62,000 nucleotides of DNA from Antedon mediterranea (lineage: Eukaryota > Echinodermata > Crinoidea > Comatulida > Antedonidae): the NCBI RefSeq assembly GCF_964355755.1, contig NC_092676.1, positions 664,288-726,287 of the forward strand. The letters run 5' to 3'. Both the position numbers and the translations under genes were made by a program. This document shows, piece by piece, positions 56,401-61,686 of this stretch. Position 1 is the first letter of the stretch; each line of letters starts with the position of its first letter. The notes under the pieces were generated by a model. That model had not been told where the DNA came from, searched no databases, and saw only the letters and a program-made list of their open reading frames with translations.

Positions 56401-57094
56401 ATCATACGGTCTGGCAGTTACCGGGCTAACGAGCAATAGGACGTCCTCAACGTTCACGATAACAGGTGAGGAAAACAGAGAAGTCCATGGTATCACAAAC
56501 GATATTTTACCTGTACAAACATTTTTAGTGATATTATTTAACTTGAGACTCTATCGTGCAATAAAATAAAAATCAGAACGTTTGATTTGATAGAAATATA
56601 GAATCCTCTTGCAACTTGAATGAATATGGAGGTCTTGTTTGTTTGTTTTATCTTTATACTGGGTGACCTCTTCAGTCAAAGACTGATCTCCCAGAGGGCC
56701 CAGTTGGTGATCAGTGGCTGTGATGTACTACTACACCGGGGTAACCCCCTACTCGTCTCGAAAGATGTACTAGGTTCTTTAAAGTGTACACGAGCAAGTT
56801 GTGTACACTGGACCTACGGTTTATAGTCCTTATCCGAGAAGACATGGAGGATATGGGACATGGGGGGGACATGGGACATGGGAATATGCGACATGGGGAT
56901 ATGGGGATATGGGAATATGGGACATGGGGATATGGGACGTGGGGATATGCTTCGTCAATTGATTCCTCAACCTACAGTATGTTCATTATATCCACATTCT
57001 AGTGTTCTTATCAGATCAGATAAATTAAAAAACCATTTAGTTTCATCTTACCTACAGTTCCGGCTTTTACTTCAATTGGCAAATCCAATTCATA
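15988..57094 (-). CDS. VPS13: VPS13A/C-like bridge-type lipid-transfer protein (partial, 63 exons)
   Basis: Large minus-strand gene for a chorein-family protein that moves phospholipids between membranes at organelle contact sites through a long hydrophobic groove. I placed 63 exons with GT-AG borders and fully consistent phases, 8,715 nt or 2,905 codons with no stop. The visible part starts at family residue ~45 (LDLPIEVKAGTVGKI) and runs past the VAB/SHR-BD domain to LRRTSQPAMRLQYRQSE, just before the ATG_C region. About 45 N-terminal residues and roughly 500-600 C-terminal residues (ATG_C, PH-like) are outside. Landmarks include VHVRYEDTVTNP, KPWSWEHMKQHREYY, GWFSRIFGWG, a possible phospho-FFAT in exon 20 and YWVSYLDGLQRVFLIT in exon 61. 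The fit is best with VPS13A/C, worse with B or D; A and C cannot be separated here. Confidence 0.93.
16182..16516 (+). mobile_element. 5S-rRNA-derived SINE
   Basis: Bases 16182-16262 are a diverged 5S rRNA: CTCGTCGGATCACCAAAGTT, AAGCAACGTTGGGCCTGG, TTGGATGGGAGACCACCTGG and GGGTGCTGTA, in the right order. A short deletion removes the TAGTACT part before TTGGATGG. The 5S part carries the internal pol III promoter and is followed by a ~240-bp body (AGCACTGCTGACTCTTATGG...) and an AATAAAATAAATAAAAT tail. This is the layout of SINE3-type elements. It lies in the intron between VPS13 exons 62 and 63 in antisense orientation. It is not a 5S gene. Confidence 0.85.
16719..16911. mobile_element. 193-bp MITE with long imperfect inverted repeats
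   Basis: GGTCTTTCACACCCGTTCCGGCA at the left end pairs with the right end (read in reverse: GTCTTTCACACCTGTTCCAGCA), and pairing extends inward over about 50 bp (GCAGGCAAATCAAATC / GCCTGAAAATCAAATC). TTAA flanks both sides (16715-16718 and 16912-16915), which would suit a piggyBac-type target duplication, though the AT-rich context makes this weak. Confidence 0.7.
17488..17828 (+). mobile_element. tRNA-derived SINE
   Basis: The head has a pol III A box (TGGCCGAACGGTTAAGGC at 17500-17517, Leu/Ser-type) and B box (GGTTCGAGGCC at 17563-17573). A body module follows (GTCTTCTCGGATAAGGACT ... AGTGTACACTTTAAAGAACC ... GGGGGTTACCCCGGT), then an A-rich AAATAAATAAAATAAAT tail. The body module recurs inverted at 56665-56850. 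It sits in VPS13 intron 61, antisense to the gene. It is not a working tRNA: no cloverleaf acceptor stem is preserved. Confidence 0.75.
17853..18606. mobile_element. Candidate non-autonomous element with AGTCGCGTG ends and GACC/GACA tracts
   Basis: The left end reads AAGTCGCGTG and the right end CACGCGACTA, a 9-bp inverted repeat. Just inside both ends is a direct copy of GCATAGTGATACCGGACCGAC, a GACA/GACC tract, and GACATAGTGAACTATA. The interior is richer in CG-containing words (GTGCGTAG, GCGCGC) than its surroundings. Fragments of the same family lie at 4001-4046 and 8393-8460. Class is unknown. Confidence 0.55.
18996..19602 (-). repeat. 101-bp tandem array duplicating the 3' end of VPS13 exon 61 with its splice donor
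   Basis: There are six copies. Each holds, on the minus strand, about 96 nt of exon 61 (from GGAGAGGTCTGTTGTATATT to GCTATGCAG) followed by a GTAAG donor, at plus positions near 18996, 19097, 19198, 19299, 19400 and 19501. Only the outermost copy is preceded by the rest of the exon and an acceptor. The unit is not a multiple of three, so reading past the first donor reaches a stop in the next copies. The innermost copy also has TCA changed to TAA in the exon frame. Confidence 0.93.
19644..20037. other. VPS13 intron 60, nothing recognised
   Basis: 394 bp of AT-rich DNA between exons 60 and 61. No repeat or gene seen. Confidence 0.6.
20735..25575 (-). CDS. VPS13: VPS13 exons 47-58 (VAB / SHR-BD domain)
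   Basis: Exons: 25498-25575, 25230-25310, 24753-24940, 24334-24442, 23962-24096, 23376-23462, 23049-23267, 22363-22446, 22045-22155, 21612-21764, 20967-21098, 20735-20868. This is the VPS13 adaptor-binding (VAB) region, previously annotated as SHR-BD, which binds adaptor proteins that target VPS13 to organelles. Typical stretches are LKIRSPLQLHNYLAVPMSVYY (exons 48-49), IHPPIVLHNYLPYDVIFSFE (exon 51), GLDIFLYSPYWIVNKSELP (exon 53), MRVFHSVWSSSFSLDTVGS (exon 55), MSRLSLTKIVTITPYHLVT (exon 56) and FLNYQIGHAPVRIENRCHD (exon 58). Introns of about 500 bp at 21099-21611 and 23463-23961 show nothing beyond AT-rich DNA. Confidence 0.92.
22719..22870. repeat. 17-bp tandem repeat (about 9 copies)
   Basis: The unit AGCCTTGTCTACACTAA is nearly perfect and equals the terminus of the adjoining MITE. 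Confidence 0.92.
22719..23017. mobile_element. Palindromic MITE with amplified terminus
   Basis: The core 22855-23017 has long inverted ends. AGCCTTGTCTACACTATCAA plus CTCTATGTGTCAAAAAAATG on the left pairs with the right end ATCACACTTTTTTGACAAAT plus AAAGTTTGATAGTGTAAACA and AGGCT. The outermost 17 bp of the left end (AGCCTTGTCTACACTAA) are repeated about nine times at 22719-22870. The element lies about 30 bp into the intron after VPS13 exon 53. Confidence 0.8.
25761..28618 (-). CDS. VPS13: VPS13 exons 40-46 (acidic, serine-rich linker region)
   Basis: Exons: 28440-28618, 28170-28298, 27629-27824, 27133-27390, 26557-26804, 26111-26202, 25761-25959. Exon 41 carries the family motif YNERLTTWEPLIEPV, and exon 44 carries SPDALELSVTPFALEIMNN. 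Exons 42, 43, 45 and 46 encode long acidic/serine linkers (for example SDSGSETDSSPDDELEWDG, FSDSESEDDAETDGDSG and a run of seven Asp plus five Glu in exon 46). These loops are much more acidic than the neighbouring beta-rich segments and probably protrude before the VAB domain. The coding GAT/GAC repeat in exon 46 makes it prone to length variation. Confidence 0.88.
29266..29286 (-). CDS. VPS13: VPS13 candidate 21-nt microexon (exon 39)
   Basis: Between exons 38 and 40 the minus strand has CCTGTAG, then GCTCTGTTAAAAGACAAAAA plus one G, then GTGAGAAC. This is an acceptor, 21 bases and a good donor. In the phase left by exon 38 it adds seven residues (GSVKRQK) and leaves the phase needed by exon 40. 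Exons 38 and 40 also join in frame without it, so it could be a skipped cassette. It is too short for routine gene finders. Whether it is used is unknown. Confidence 0.6.
29359..29690. repeat. Tandem duplication of a dispersed repeat (about 176 + 156 bp)
   Basis: TAAGAATTAAATACACAAAG begins both copies (29359 and 29535). They match closely except for a ~20-bp deletion in the second copy (loss of TGTGAATAATGGCATAT). The internal block ATGTGTGAGAGATGTTTGTA ... CCGTTTGAGGGGTGCCCATA has diverged relatives at 49855-49965 and, shorter, near 23735-23775, so it is a dispersed family. Confidence 0.75.
29773..37209 (-). CDS. VPS13: VPS13 exons 21-38 (middle repeating region)
   Basis: Exons: 37002-37209, 36651-36724, 36272-36414, 35814-35905, 35243-35411, 34849-34939, 34536-34676, 34333-34410, 33674-33885, 33229-33376, 32837-32921, 32533-32690, 32118-32296, 31866-31978, 31157-31422, 30642-30758, 30114-30269, 29773-29869. 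They encode successive RBG-type beta units of the lipid groove. Family matches include CPDLQSYYNGMEQAVVIKF (exon 23), MRINLNINIRAPVILIPQS (exon 29) and ISLEDIRWSSPLAIKRLIH (exons 33-34). Exon 35 has a Ser/Thr/Pro linker followed by KKPEVVLFADPTSQNSQVL, and exon 37 ends VRTRISPRVVFMIQDIVHG. Introns of 300-450 bp here (30270-30641, 30759-31156, 31423-31865, 34940-35242, 35906-36271) show only AT-rich DNA. Confidence 0.9.
30340..30426 (+). repeat. 3' tail of a retroposon with AAT microsatellite
   Basis: TTGTACAGCACTTTTATCTT CTTGAAAGGCGCTTTATAAA leads into (AAT)n. Such GGCGCTTTATAAAT ends followed by a short microsatellite are typical 3' ends of CR1/L2-like LINEs and their SINEs. The rest of the element is not recognisable. 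Confidence 0.4.
34043..34231. repeat. 27-bp minisatellite (about 7 copies)
   Basis: The unit is CCACACACACTAGACCCAGG plus GGTTTGA, with one copy missing a G and one with TAAACCTA. It lies in the intron after VPS13 exon 28, about 100 bp from the donor. Confidence 0.9.
35620..35792 (-). mobile_element. tRNA-like SINE, family S1 (copy 1)
   Basis: The minus strand reads GTTGTGGAGCTGTAGCTTGG TGCTTAAC, then a B box GGGTTCAACC, then CTCACAACTCTTTCTAATCC and CTCAAATGAGACTTGATTTA, ending in ATCCTGTAATTGACAAG. The same order of blocks occurs at 52668-52845, so this is a family with a tRNA-like head. It lies in the intron after exon 25. Confidence 0.7.
36472..36636. repeat. G-rich ~20-bp minisatellite
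   Basis: Imperfect repeats of GGAGGAGGATGGGGTGGGAA. The array starts about 14 bp into the intron after VPS13 exon 22. The G-tracts on the plus strand might form quadruplexes. Confidence 0.85.
37427..38344. repeat. 27-bp minisatellite (about 34 copies) touching the VPS13 exon 20 donor
   Basis: The unit on the plus strand is AGTAATAACATCAAGTTACT plus TAAACTT; several copies lack one A (26 bp). On the gene strand the array starts at intron base +3, so the AAGT of the GTAAGT donor is already repeat sequence. Because 27 is a multiple of three, long false open frames appear on both strands. Confidence 0.95.
38347..44317 (-). CDS. VPS13: VPS13 exons 11-20 (extended chorein region and FFAT-like segment)
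   Basis: Exons: 44181-44317, 43535-43739, 43277-43417, 42211-42357, 41943-42030, 41610-41727, 41325-41397, 41159-41236, 40822-40966, 38347-38498. Recognisable family stretches are EPVDIVYHENTISELVSFF (exons 12-13), KFAEYSTAGLKYAIENHK, TIQLDVDVKSPNILIPEFG (exon 14) and LKVEAVLPSVKVNISESK (exon 17). Exons 18-20 form the low-complexity linker where VPS13A/C carry their FFAT motif. The 3' end of exon 19 and the donor of exon 20 are the starting points of large tandem arrays (38578-40845 and 37427-38344). Exon 19 ends in phase 1 at its outermost donor and joins exon 20 cleanly (GAG-CCT), so normal splicing is still possible. Confidence 0.9.
38461..38484 (-). other. Candidate phospho-FFAT motif in VPS13 exon 20
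   Basis: The encoded residues are DVYYSASD, followed by HSDQSIDQ. The FFAT core is E-F-F-D-A-x-E; phospho-FFATs replace Asp at position 4 with Ser/Thr. Here Tyr-Tyr-Ser-Ala-Ser-Asp fits positions 2-7. It falls at about residue 860 of the full protein, in the same linker where human VPS13A carries its FFAT. It would bind VAP proteins on the ER; this is untested. Confidence 0.5.
38578..40845. repeat. 54-bp minisatellite (about 42 copies) overlapping the 3' end of VPS13 exon 19
   Basis: The unit on the plus strand is CCTAAAATGAACATGATACC, TTCTAACTTTGTAAGTGGTT, GTTAAACAGAAATA. The last 24 nt of exon 19 (40822-40845) are part of the outermost unit, so every copy carries a replica of the exon end and its donor (GAAG-GTATCATG on the gene strand). 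Copies are almost identical; two near 39058 and 39650 share a TTCTAAAACAGAAAAA variant, which points to block duplication within the array. Confidence 0.95.
42836..43249. mobile_element. Solo LTR of a retrotransposon (414 bp)
   Basis: The segment begins TGTAGCAGG and ends GTGCTACA, the TG...CA ends of an LTR, with TATA on both sides as a possible 4-bp target duplication. Near the right end are a TATA-like GTATATAGTG and AATAAA signals (near 43187 and 43209), as in an LTR read on the plus strand. No internal coding part is present. It ends 27 bp from the donor of VPS13 exon 13, antisense to the gene. Confidence 0.6.
43985..44115 (+). repeat. Penelope-like element remnant
   Basis: TTTGTGAAGACGATCAAAGC TTATTGATCGAAACGTCGAG contains a GATCA/TGATC hairpin followed by GAAACGTC, a pattern common in the terminal parts of Penelope-like elements. 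No coding part is nearby. Confidence 0.4.
44318..47805 (-). mobile_element. VPS13 intron 10 occupied by a LINE insertion
   Basis: Bases 44898 to about 47665 are LINE coding sequence. The AT-rich 44330-44897 follows the stop codon and may include the element's 3' UTR. I could not define the element ends or a target duplication. Confidence 0.6.
44898..47573 (-). CDS. LINE ORF2: endonuclease-reverse transcriptase (CR1/L2-like)
   Basis: An 891-codon open frame without interruptions. N-terminal APE-type endonuclease: LCNARSLCNKMNE (about 18-30), ITESWF (about 43), IIMGDFNDYD (about 150) and GRSDHASILL (about 205). Reverse transcriptase: IDFSKAFDRVNHS, CGVPQGTKLGPILF and the catalytic FVDDL (about 655-660). 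The C-terminal tail has YIRPLLEYASPLWHSS. The frame begins at a TTG here and stays open upstream to about 47665 without an ATG, so the 5' end (including any ORF1) is truncated. The element lies in VPS13 intron 10, in the same direction as the gene. The clade is inferred from motif wording only. Confidence 0.88.
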   Translation of the reverse strand: MCKAKLSRSNIYPSVFLCNARSLCNKMNEFELVLAKSNIDIAGITESWFHSDFSSECSAVQGFSCIRNDRSNRVGGGVVLYINEVYDYEVDDACPIDLECLCVDVKINLSFSIVTIVVYYPPNCNRNQQLTEFLCSRIDYFSSVRDNAAFIIMGDFNDYDIDPLLYQTSLEQVVDFPTRDDACLDKMLTNISDLYQSPLKLSPLGRSDHASILLKPNFIQKKPVKRRLLVRRPLKDSSMRAFGQVITGIDWDDIVHEDDSSEYLAAKFESVLKETYEKSFPSVVIRVRDNDKPWFNQSIKKMIEKRHRAYRKGNQTRYRHFRRLVRSEVRLAKSNFYKESISSLRKIEPQKWHKKVQRIAGKSKPQSALLEPGCDPDVVVDVVNKHFARICSFLPALDLRNLPAFLPSVKPPVIFPGQVFKLLKGINVNKSRHPRDIPLRLIKEFALELAQPLAKILNCCLQDNNFPSIWKNAIITPVPKKPKASTPNEHRPISITPVFGRIFESFLSDWIATDFRPLMDSQQFGNAKGSSPTHYLVQLCNRLLSGLDSSGMYGTICAIDFSKAFDRVNHSILIDKLIGLNIMPSIIPTVCSFLSQRNQCVRLGGSVSAPEPISCGVPQGTKLGPILFTIMVNDLLNNVPDRWKFVDDLTIGEVISVQRPEDSSIQSNLDALSSWCVEKDATPNPVKFQVMCVHFLRNVPQFEPLQMDGVILEESQSVKLLGVHLQSDLKWDKQIKEVVSRASRRLYMLYILKRFGAPKDDLVFTFITYIRPLLEYASPLWHSSITNKQSDQLEFIQKRVVKLIIGYQNYVSYAKSLETLKLKTLQHRRQVLLYNFGKGLLKSDRFKEWIPEKEKPTRCLRKVNKFDVPRCRTKRLAASTIPTVIGLLNNE
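47806..57094 (-). CDS. VPS13: VPS13 exons 1-10 (chorein N-terminal region)
   Basis: Exons (high to low): 57052-57094, 56319-56510, 54138-54208, 51461-51559, 50635-50694, 50057-50201, 49551-49782, 48537-48771, 48106-48232, 47806-47909. They encode the chorein N-terminal domain that scoops lipid and docks on the donor membrane: LPIEVKAGTVGKISFVIPW, then a basic/acidic coiled stretch (YDEEKEKRLENAAKRK), EKLTASIINNVQVFMKNVHVR and LWMSFMKEALIDNKI. WWMYAYNSMVDKYIKPWSW spans the exon 7/8 junction, which confirms that splice. Exon 9 ends in the short acidic turn GWGDDSDDDYEDD, and exon 10 has LWEKLTEEDKTKIYEGIGY. Introns 1-3 are long (2.1-3.1 kb) and repeat-rich. Confidence 0.92.
49257..49514 (-). 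pseudogene. LINE reverse transcriptase, C-terminal fragment
   Basis: The minus frame encodes YKFSYVPRSTRDWNELPPNI near its end, the usual C-terminus of CR1/L2-type LINE ORF2 (F/Y-P-R-T-x-x-W-N-x-L-P), followed by a stop and a ~250-bp tail with an A/G-rich run (49140-49175, complement). Everything upstream is missing, as in a 5'-truncated insertion. It lies in the intron after VPS13 exon 7's acceptor side (48772-49550), sense to the gene. Confidence 0.7.
49855..49965. repeat. Diverged relative of the 29359-29690 dispersed repeat
   Basis: GATGCCATGTGTGGGAGACA ... CCTTTGAGGGGTGTCCATAT ... GGGAATAATGGCA matches the order of blocks in the 29.4-kb repeat. Confidence 0.55.
50202..51460. other. VPS13 introns 4 and 5, no gene content
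   Basis: Apart from exon 5 (50635-50694) this is AT-rich DNA with a C-run (50525-50539) and short direct repeats of AAACAACATAAACAAACATT type (50700-50780). Nothing else is recognised. Confidence 0.5.
52668..52845 (+). mobile_element. tRNA-like SINE, family S1 (copy 2)
   Basis: GGAGTTGTAGCTTGCCTTCC, B box GGGTTCAATCCTG, CTCACAACTCTTTCAACTCC, CTCAAATGACACTTAGTTTA, then ATCCTGTAATTGGCAAGTT. The same blocks are in the same order as at 35620-35792. Confidence 0.7.
53572..53674. repeat. 23-bp tandem repeat (about 4.5 copies)
   Basis: The unit is CAGGCCACACTGGGACTATA plus CTC, nearly perfect. Confidence 0.9.
53852..54110. repeat. 67-bp tandem repeat (4 copies)
   Basis: The unit begins TACTAGGCCTATTGCAGTTA and ends GAATGAGATAGTG. 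The third and fourth copies lack 7-8 bp (CTGTATC). It starts about 30 bp into the intron after VPS13 exon 3. Confidence 0.92.
54613..55255. repeat. 54-bp tandem repeat (about 12 copies)
   Basis: The unit is TTTTCATGGCAGTCATATTA, ACCACATAGTTGGGGCCCTT, GTTCCAGGGATCA (plus one base). Copies are almost identical, implying recent expansion. It lies in VPS13 intron 2. Confidence 0.95.
55856..56250. repeat. 12-bp tandem repeat (about 33 copies)
   Basis: The unit is ACATACAATCAC with scattered CTC variants. A 135-codon false frame of repeating CVIV arises from it. It starts about 65 bp into the intron after VPS13 exon 2. Confidence 0.95.
56665..56850 (-). mobile_element. SINE fragment sharing the body of the 17.5-kb tRNA SINE
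   Basis: The minus strand reads GTCTTCTCGGATAAGGACTA, TAGGTCCAGTGTACA, GTGTACACTTTAAAGAACCT and GGGGGTTACCCCGGTGTAGT, the same module as 17590-17700. No tRNA-like head is seen. A short GGGACATGGG / GGGGATATGG repeat follows at 56845-56950. Confidence 0.7.
56845..56950. repeat. GGGACATGGGGATAT simple repeat
   Basis: Imperfect 6- and 8-bp units of ATGGGACATGGGGATATGGG type between the SINE fragment and VPS13 exon 1. Confidence 0.8.
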
Positions 57095-57689
57095 CTGTAA
57101 TGAAACAGAATTTTATGCTATTAACAAAATTAAAAATTGCAAAAATGCAGAGAGTGAAAAAAGATGAAATTAGAAAGTGTGGATTTACATCATTTCTTTT
57201 TCATACATTTAGTAAATTTCCCTATCAACATTTTTATAAATTACAAAGTTCATTAAATAAATGACATTTAATATATTATATTACAGAGAAAAAAAATTGT
57301 ATCATGTACTGTAGAAACTGAAATTATGATTACCACATCAACGGTAAATCATATATTTTAAATACTTTTCTTCATAATAAAATGACAACGCAATGAAAAC
57401 AAAGAAATTGTAATTTTTACTAATAAACCAAAATGTTAGTTAGCAAGAATAACATTTTCAACGAGTTGTTAATGCTAATTGGACAATGTTGATCACATGA
57501 CCAAGAAAAGTGACAATATGGGAAGAATTGACCTTAAAACCTTAACGCAATTTAGACTAGACAAGAAGCAAGCAAAAACCAGGCACATTTGTTTTATATA
57601 TATTTAGGCAAATTGCCAAGGATAACCATAAGCGATTTCATTCACTATCCTTCTTAAAGGTGGCAATCCTGTTCACAAGACAAACATAT

Positions 57690-57792
57690 ACACAAGATGC
57701 TCTACATCAAGTCTATAAATGACAGGACTTGAACCCAGGACCCTTGGATTGGTAGCCAATCATTATAACCACCAAGCCACAACCCCACTCTA
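57690..57792 (-). mobile_element. tRNA-like SINE head
   Basis: The minus strand reads GGGTTGTGGCTTGGTGGTTA TAATG, then CCTGGGTTCAAGTCCTGTCA, with A- and B-box-like motifs 30-40 bp apart, followed by TTTATAGACTTGATGTAGAG. It is related in the head to the family S1 copies at 35.6 and 52.7 kb. The acceptor stem is not preserved. Confidence 0.6.
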
Positions 57793-58457
57793 TAGCATCA
57801 TTTTTAGTCTACCTGACATCTTGGTGAAGAGAATGCCCTTTGAAATCCTAGCTATGCTGGGCTTGGTAAATGTTTAGGTAGGTTTAATATACCTATGCTG
57901 AGAGCATGTACCCTAATGTATACTAAACAACTTTATTTGTCCATTATCATAAAAAAATAACAATAAAAATTCTTCATAAAGATTGGCAAATATTAGTATG
58001 ATAAAAAAACAGATAATATAAAAAAAGTGTGCAAAATGCCAAATACTGCTGATTGATAAGAATCAATAACATAATTGCCAGTAAAATATCACCATGGTTA
58101 CATCTCTAGTGTAAATTGATTTCTTTAATGATATGCATAATCTGATGATGAATATTCAAGTACAGAGTATTCTACTAAATTGAGATTTTTATCCTACTAA
58201 ATATGCAATTTATCAAATTAATTATTGATTGCTAGATTTTAATTATGAAACATTAGCCTAGATATTGCTGTTAATACACTAGATTCATCTCACACATACA
58301 GTAAGACTACTTGCCCCAAGTCTGTATGTTATTGTGTTTTTTATGTTAGCCCACCAGTCAACGTTTCGATTTTTGTCGCGAGTATTATATTTTGCGTATA
58401 GAATGCCATATCTGATTACGGGCAAAAACCTAGTCTATACTGAAATATACAGAGAGG

Positions 58458-58915
58458 AATACAGTGAGTTACAGCAGTACCTGTGGACCCCTTCCTTCAC
58501 AACTAGCAAAATGATATACAGTGAGTTACAGCAGTACCTGTGGACCCCTTCCTTCACAACTAGCAAAATGATATACAGTGAGTTACCGCAGTACCTGTGG
58601 ACCCCTTCCTTCACAACTAGCAAAATGATATACAGTGAGTTACCGCAGTACCTGTGGACCCCTTCCTTCACAACTAGCAAAATGATATACAGTGAGTTAC
58701 CGCAGTACCTGTGGACCCCTTCCTTCACAACTAGCAAAATGATATACAGTGAGTTACAGCAGTACCTGTGGACCCCTTCCTTCACAACTAGCAAAATGAT
58801 ATACAGTGAGTTACAGCAGTACCTGTGGACCCCCTCCTTCACAACCAGCAAAATGATATACAGTGAGTTACAGCAGTACCTGTGGACCCCCTCCTCCACA
58901 ACCAGCAAAATGATT
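58458..58915. repeat. 57-bp tandem repeat (8 copies)
   Basis: The unit is ATACAGTGAGTTACAGCAGT, ACCTGTGGACCCCTTCCTTC, ACAACTAGCAAAATGAT. As 57 is divisible by three, open frames run through it on both strands; no domain is recognisable. A few substitutions (CAG/CCG, CTTCC/CTCC) group neighbouring copies. Confidence 0.95.
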
Positions 58916-59301
58916 ACTTATTAACTAATAACACTCCATTGTGAGCATTAATGTTAATAAATGAACTATAGCCTTCAAATTGTAACATATTCATACACAA
59001 AACAATAGTTTACCTAAAATGAACAAATAAATTCCATTTTAGATTTAAATATTATACAGCAAAGCTTTAATTTTAAATTTCCATACAAACTGGTGATAAT
59101 ATCCAGTTGTCTTGAGTATAAACTTAAATGCATAATCTGAAAATGGGTCAAGGATTTACTGAGACATGTTTAATGTGTAGATAATGCTAAATACTGTACA
59201 TCGCTGAGAACAGTGTATACAGCAGGCTCTAACGAGTGATTGGAAATAATATTATTATTAGCTTAATATACTGTTTATTGCATGTATTATACACAATATT
59301 T

Positions 59302-59453
59302 TTATGATGATGATTATGATGACTGATGATGATGATTATGATGACTGATGATGACTGATGATGATGATAATGATGACGACGATGATGTAATGTAATGTTG
59401 TAATGTTGTTTGATTTATATAGTGCTACAATCAATGATGATGATGATGATGAC

Positions 59454-59488
<35 letters not shown>

Positions 59489-59735
59489 GTGATAATGATG
59501 ATGAAGATGAATGATGATGGTGATGATAATGATGATTATGATGCATGATGATGATAGATGATAAATGTGATAATGATGATGATGATAATAAATGATGATG
59601 ATGAAGATGATGATGAATGATGATGATGAATGATGATGAATGATGATGATGGTAATGATGATGAGAATGAAGATGATGATATATGATTCTGCATGATAAA
59701 TATGATATTGATAATGATGATGAGTATTAAATTAC
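59302..59735. repeat. GAT/ATG-rich microsatellite
   Basis: About 430 bp of imperfect (GAT)n with AAT, GAC and GAA interruptions. Confidence 0.95.
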
Positions 59736-59787
59736 GACACAGAAAAGATGTTGTTTGAATAGACTAATAAATACATTTATGAAAGAA

Positions 59788-59970
59788 TAATAATGTTGAT
59801 TAGGAATGATGGAATATAACAAAAAATAAAGTTATCAATATCAATAAAATTAACGATGGTTATGAAAAACAATGAATGAATAATGTTGATAAGGAATGAT
59901 GGATTATAACAAAAAATGAGTTATCAATAAAAATAAAATTAACGATGGTTATAAAGAACAATGAATAATA
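59788..59970. repeat. Imperfect ~93-bp tandem duplication
   Basis: AATGTTGATTAGGAATGATG ... AATTAACGATGGTTATGAAA is repeated as AATGTTGATAAGGAATGATG ... AATTAACGATGGTTATAAAG. Confidence 0.8.
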
Positions 59971-60192
59971 ATGTTGATAAAGCAGAAGATGTATCTCAAT
60001 AAACAATGAAAATATCAATAAATATATAACGATAATTATGAAGAGTGAATACAGTAATAATTGTCGATAAAGGAGATGATGGATGATGAATCATAGCCAT
60101 AAAAAGACGATGAAGTTTATCATTTTTTTTTTAACAGAGAAATCATTTAATGTTTATGATGATGAATAGGAATAAATTAGGTAGCAATAAGG

Positions 60193-60236
60193 ACACCCAC
60201 AGCAGTCCTTAAGGACACCCACAGCAGTCCTTAAGG
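60193..60236. repeat. Short direct repeat
   Basis: AAGGACACCCACAGCAGTCC TT occurs twice in tandem. Confidence 0.85.
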
Positions 60237-61130
60237 AAGACATACAAAAACCTGAATATACTTAATCAAGAAAAAACAGCCAATATTCAATAATCTGTTA
60301 TCAAAGGCCATACTTGCTGACAAGAACTCGTTACGCTTGACTTCCTTCACATGACATTAGCGGAAATTTAATCGAGGAAAGCTAGGTACAGTAATATGCA
60401 GTTTGTATCGAGCAGAATATAATAGACAGCAGATGGATCTGATGCAAGTGGAAAGGCAGATAATATCCCTGGTAATATGCAGTTGCATCCTGCAATAGAC
60501 AGCAGATGGATCCATTTGGACATGTTAATAGTTCAATCATTTTATTTATCAACCTGATAAAATGTACTTTATGATGATAATATGATAAAAATGTTTATAG
60601 TTATCATCAGGTTTGATAAACCAATATATAATTGTTTCATTGAGATAATATCTTGATTGGTTATCAAATAATTGTATTGTAAGAATAAATATAAAGTAAT
60701 TCATTCTAGGAATAAGTTTTAAATTAAACAATACAATGGTATGTAATGTAGTTTATCTATTTATTTTACAAGGAAATGAGAAGATTAATGTTAATACTAG
60801 CAGCATTGTGCAGGTCATGATGTACTAATGATATTATCAAATAGTTGAGCGAGGTCAACTAAATAATGCAAGAATGCATTAGCAACAGAAACTAGCAAGT
60901 ACTTAAATTATAAATTGTGCTCTGCTTTTGTCTCAAGCACTTCTGTTCACGATTTGCATCAAGTCCAACATGCAGATTATTAAATAATATATTTCAACAT
61001 TTTTTGCTGCAAAACATCCAATGATAGTTATTAACTATAAACTGTTTATGTTATGTTGATAAGTTGTTTATAAAATAAGTCAGGCATTTTGTTAAATGTG
61101 TAGGAGCATACTAGACATCATTAAATTGCC

Positions 61131-61232
61131 CCATGGGGCCTGCTTCCCCCATGGGGCCTGCTTCCCTCATGGGGGATTCCCTCATGGGGCCTGCTTCCCT
61201 CATGGGGCCTGCTTCCCCCCATGGGGCCTGCT
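61131..61232. repeat. ~19-bp tandem repeat (about 5-6 copies)
   Basis: The unit is CATGGGGCCTGCTTCCC with C/T variation and one shortened copy. It is GC-rich against an AT-rich background. Confidence 0.88.
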
Positions 61233-61520
61233 TCTGCTGATAACATTTCAAAAGAATGGTTTACTGCGAAACCATTTTATAAAAGGATCGTGTTAATCTA
61301 AAAAGGGAAATTGTTTTTGAAACGATTTGTTAATAAATTTCCGAAAGGATTAATAAAAGATAATTTGAATTTGAAAACCGGTATTTGACAATCAAGACTA
61401 GAATCATTTGGGTTTATCAAACCATATTTACACATTGGTTCTGTTTCTGTGGAATTGTTTCTGAAAATGACGTTCTATCACAATACGATAGTTCTAAATT
61501 TATATTCTCTTTCTCAACAG

Positions 61521-61686
61521 AAAAGTGATAGTATAGTAATCCTATGGTAGTAGTGCAGTTTATGACTACATTTGATAGAAAAGTGATAGTATAGTAATCC
61601 TATGGTAGTAGTGCAGTTTATGACTACATTTGATAGAAAAGTGATAGTATAGTAATCCTATGGTAGTAGTGCAGTTTACATTTGAT
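61521..61686. repeat. 58-bp tandem repeat (about 3 copies)
   Basis: The unit starts AGAAAAGTGATAGTATAGTA and ends GACTACATTTGAT. The third copy lacks TGACTA. Confidence 0.92.

Noticed and set aside
61096-61296. 66-codon frame with FPHGAC repeats
   Set aside because: Translation of the 19-bp GC-rich tandem repeat.
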